From the NCBI GenBank assembly GCA_021162325.1, contig JAGGYV010000350.1:1-6744 (forward strand): 6,744 nt of DNA, written 5' to 3'. Position 1 is the first letter of the stretch, and each line of letters begins with the position of its first letter. The notes under the pieces are model-generated. The model did no database searches, had not been told where the DNA came from, and was given only the letters and a program-made list of their open reading frames with translations. The position numbers and the translations under genes were made by a program. Of the stretch, positions 6,185 to 6,744 are shown one piece after another. Source of the stretch: Desulfobacteraceae bacterium. Lineage in GTDB: Bacteria; Desulfobacterota; Desulfobacteria; Desulfobacterales; Desulfosalsimonadaceae.

Positions 6185-6268
6185 CCGCACCTCACTTATT
6201 TTGATTTATTGATAGTCTCCATCTGTTACGGTATCATATCAAAAATCAGCACATTTTTAAATGTCCAT

Positions 6269-6362
6269 GCGGGGTCTGTTCTAAACGGGATAATATGCGG
6301 GGCAGGATATGCGGGATAAGGGAACTATTTGTTGAGCGGGGTATTCCGGCGGGGTCGCGGGG
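6269..6362 (+). repeat. G-rich patch with six irregularly spaced GCGGG motifs
   Basis: GCGGG begins at 6269, 6297, 6311, 6336, 6349 and 6357; five of the six copies are GCGGGG. CGGGATAA occurs twice, 26 bases apart (6286-6293 and 6312-6319). The plus strand is strongly G-rich while the flanks are AT-rich. The guanine runs could form G-quadruplexes, though most loops are long. It could also be a degenerate extragenic repeat. No open reading frame of note crosses it. Confidence 0.5.
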
Positions 6363-6405
6363 ATGACTCTAAACTCGAAACATAATAAAACCGGCAACAT
6401 AATGA

Positions 6406-6491
6406 TAATCATACCTTTCCCATACCTTTTCCTCTAATCAAAAATCTCTGCATATTTTTCTTCAATCACCCGTATTTCATCATCAGTCAAT
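6406..6491 (+). repeat. inner (left) arm of a perfect 86-bp inverted repeat
   Basis: This stretch is the exact reverse complement of 6659-6744, with no mismatch over 86 bases. It contains the last 18 codons and stop of the Fic-like fragment plus 28 bases beyond the stop. Those 28 bases include a near-perfect 11-base tandem repeat (6411-6421 and 6422-6432). The centre between the arms is 167 bases of unique Fic-like coding sequence. Confidence 0.97.
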
Positions 6492-6658
6492 TTTTCAAAT
6501 TCTCTTCTTCTTGCACGTTTTGACAGCTTCCCATCGTTTTGGGAAAGAAATCGTATAAACAAATCAACAAGATTATCAGGCATATCGATATAGTTTTTGA
6601 TGAATTCATTAAGCATATCATATTTTCTAAGGTATGCGATTTCTTCAGGAAGCGTTTT
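6434..6658 (-). CDS. C-terminal fragment of a Fic-family-like protein (5' end missing)
   Basis: Read from 6658 down to the TAG at 6434-6436, the frame encodes 74 residues starting KTLPEEIAYLRKYD, followed by IDMPDNLVDLFIRFLSQN, then GKLSKRAR and a final LTDDEIRVIEEKYAEIFD. This layout (a proline-acid helix, a D-M-P turn, an L-x-R-F-L-x-Q-N helix, then G-K-L-S-K-R and a closing acidic helix) resembles the C-terminal tail of Fic-family AMP-transferases. That resemblance is from memory and unchecked. The catalytic HPFxxGNGR motif would lie upstream and is not in the window. The internal Met at 6616 gives an apparent 60-residue gene, but coding clearly continues upstream of it. The authentic frame ends at 6658, where the inverted arm begins; the open frame beyond, to 6741, reads antisense through a copy of the gene's own end and is chimeric. 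Confidence 0.55.
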   Translation of the reverse strand, partial: KTLPEEIAYLRKYDMLNEFIKNYIDMPDNLVDLFIRFLSQNDGKLSKRARRREFEKLTDDEIRVIEEKYAEIFD

Positions 6659-6744
6659 ATTGACTGATGATGAAATACGGGTGATTGAAGAAAAATATGC
6701 AGAGATTTTTGATTAGAGGAAAAGGTATGGGAAAGGTATGATTA
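6659..6744 (-). repeat. outer (right) arm of the perfect 86-bp inverted repeat
   Basis: This is an inverted copy of 6406-6491. On the plus strand it encodes LTDDEIRVIEEKYAEIFD and a stop at 6714-6716, the same 18 residues that end the Fic-like fragment on the minus strand. It begins exactly where authentic Fic-like coding sequence ceases and runs to the last base, so its true length is unknown. Confidence 0.97.

Larger units (their letters stand above)
5751..6433. other. AT-rich intergenic tail with no firmly supported gene
   Basis: After the reductase gene there are about 680 bases before the Fic-like fragment. They hold the nested stem (5786-5846), the frameshifted small reading frame (5905-6184) and the G-rich patch (6269-6362). 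Nothing in between shows a recognisable protein, tRNA or rRNA. Composition shifts sharply from AT-rich to G-rich on the plus strand, unlike the compact coding region to the left. Confidence 0.5.

Noticed and set aside
6411..6432. Two adjacent 11-base repeats that could suggest a CRISPR or direct-repeat array
   Set aside because: There are only two copies with no spacer; it is a small local duplication after the Fic-like stop codon.
6406..6744. Inverted repeats read as terminal repeats of a transposon or MITE
   Set aside because: The arms contain the coding end of the same gene that fills the centre, and no transposase or target-site duplication is seen. A fold-back duplication explains it better.

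Overview
The window most likely comes from an anaerobic, sulfate-reducer-like bacterium of the Desulfobacterota (Desulfobacteraceae-like). The basis is protein content: an FNR-family regulator without cluster cysteines, a PAS/sigma-54 activator, a ferredoxin of the type often found beside hybrid cluster protein genes in such bacteria, and a small siroheme-type sulfite/nitrite reductase homologue. The taxonomic call is an inference from recalled family resemblance, not from a search. No rRNA, tRNA, CRISPR array or complete insertion sequence was seen.

Layout. Bases 1-214 are mostly non-coding and end in a possible promoter for sfsA (215-955, +). sfsA converges on a two-gene minus-strand unit: a Crp/Fnr regulator (2367-3068) followed by a PAS-AAA+-Fis sigma-54 activator (956-2311). 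The stop codons of sfsA and the activator gene touch. A roughly 280-base divergent control region (3069-3352) separates the regulator from a plus-strand operon of three genes: a zinc-ribbon HD-domain protein (3353-4081), a two-domain ferredoxin-like protein (4102-4905), and a one-half siroheme/[4Fe-4S] reductase with an inserted 2[4Fe-4S] ferredoxin (4932-5750).

How they may work together. The regulator has an FNR-type recognition helix (E-x-x-S-R). Two FNR-like palindromes lie in the divergent region, one before the regulator gene and one at the -35 position of the HD-ferredoxin-reductase operon. The simplest reading is an autoregulated, HcpR-like redox or nitrosative-stress switch that turns on a small electron-transfer and siroheme-reductase module. 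The HD protein would be a signalling or metal-linked hydrolase of unknown substrate. All of this is inferred.

Bases 5751-6744 are an accessory-looking tail. It holds a possible 92-residue minus-strand gene broken by one base in an A/T homopolymer, a G-rich patch with six GCGGG motifs, and the C-terminal end of a Fic-like protein. It ends in a perfect 86-bp inverted repeat whose outer arm stops exactly at the last base. That fold-back is either a real palindrome or, more probably, an inverted chimera at a contig end.
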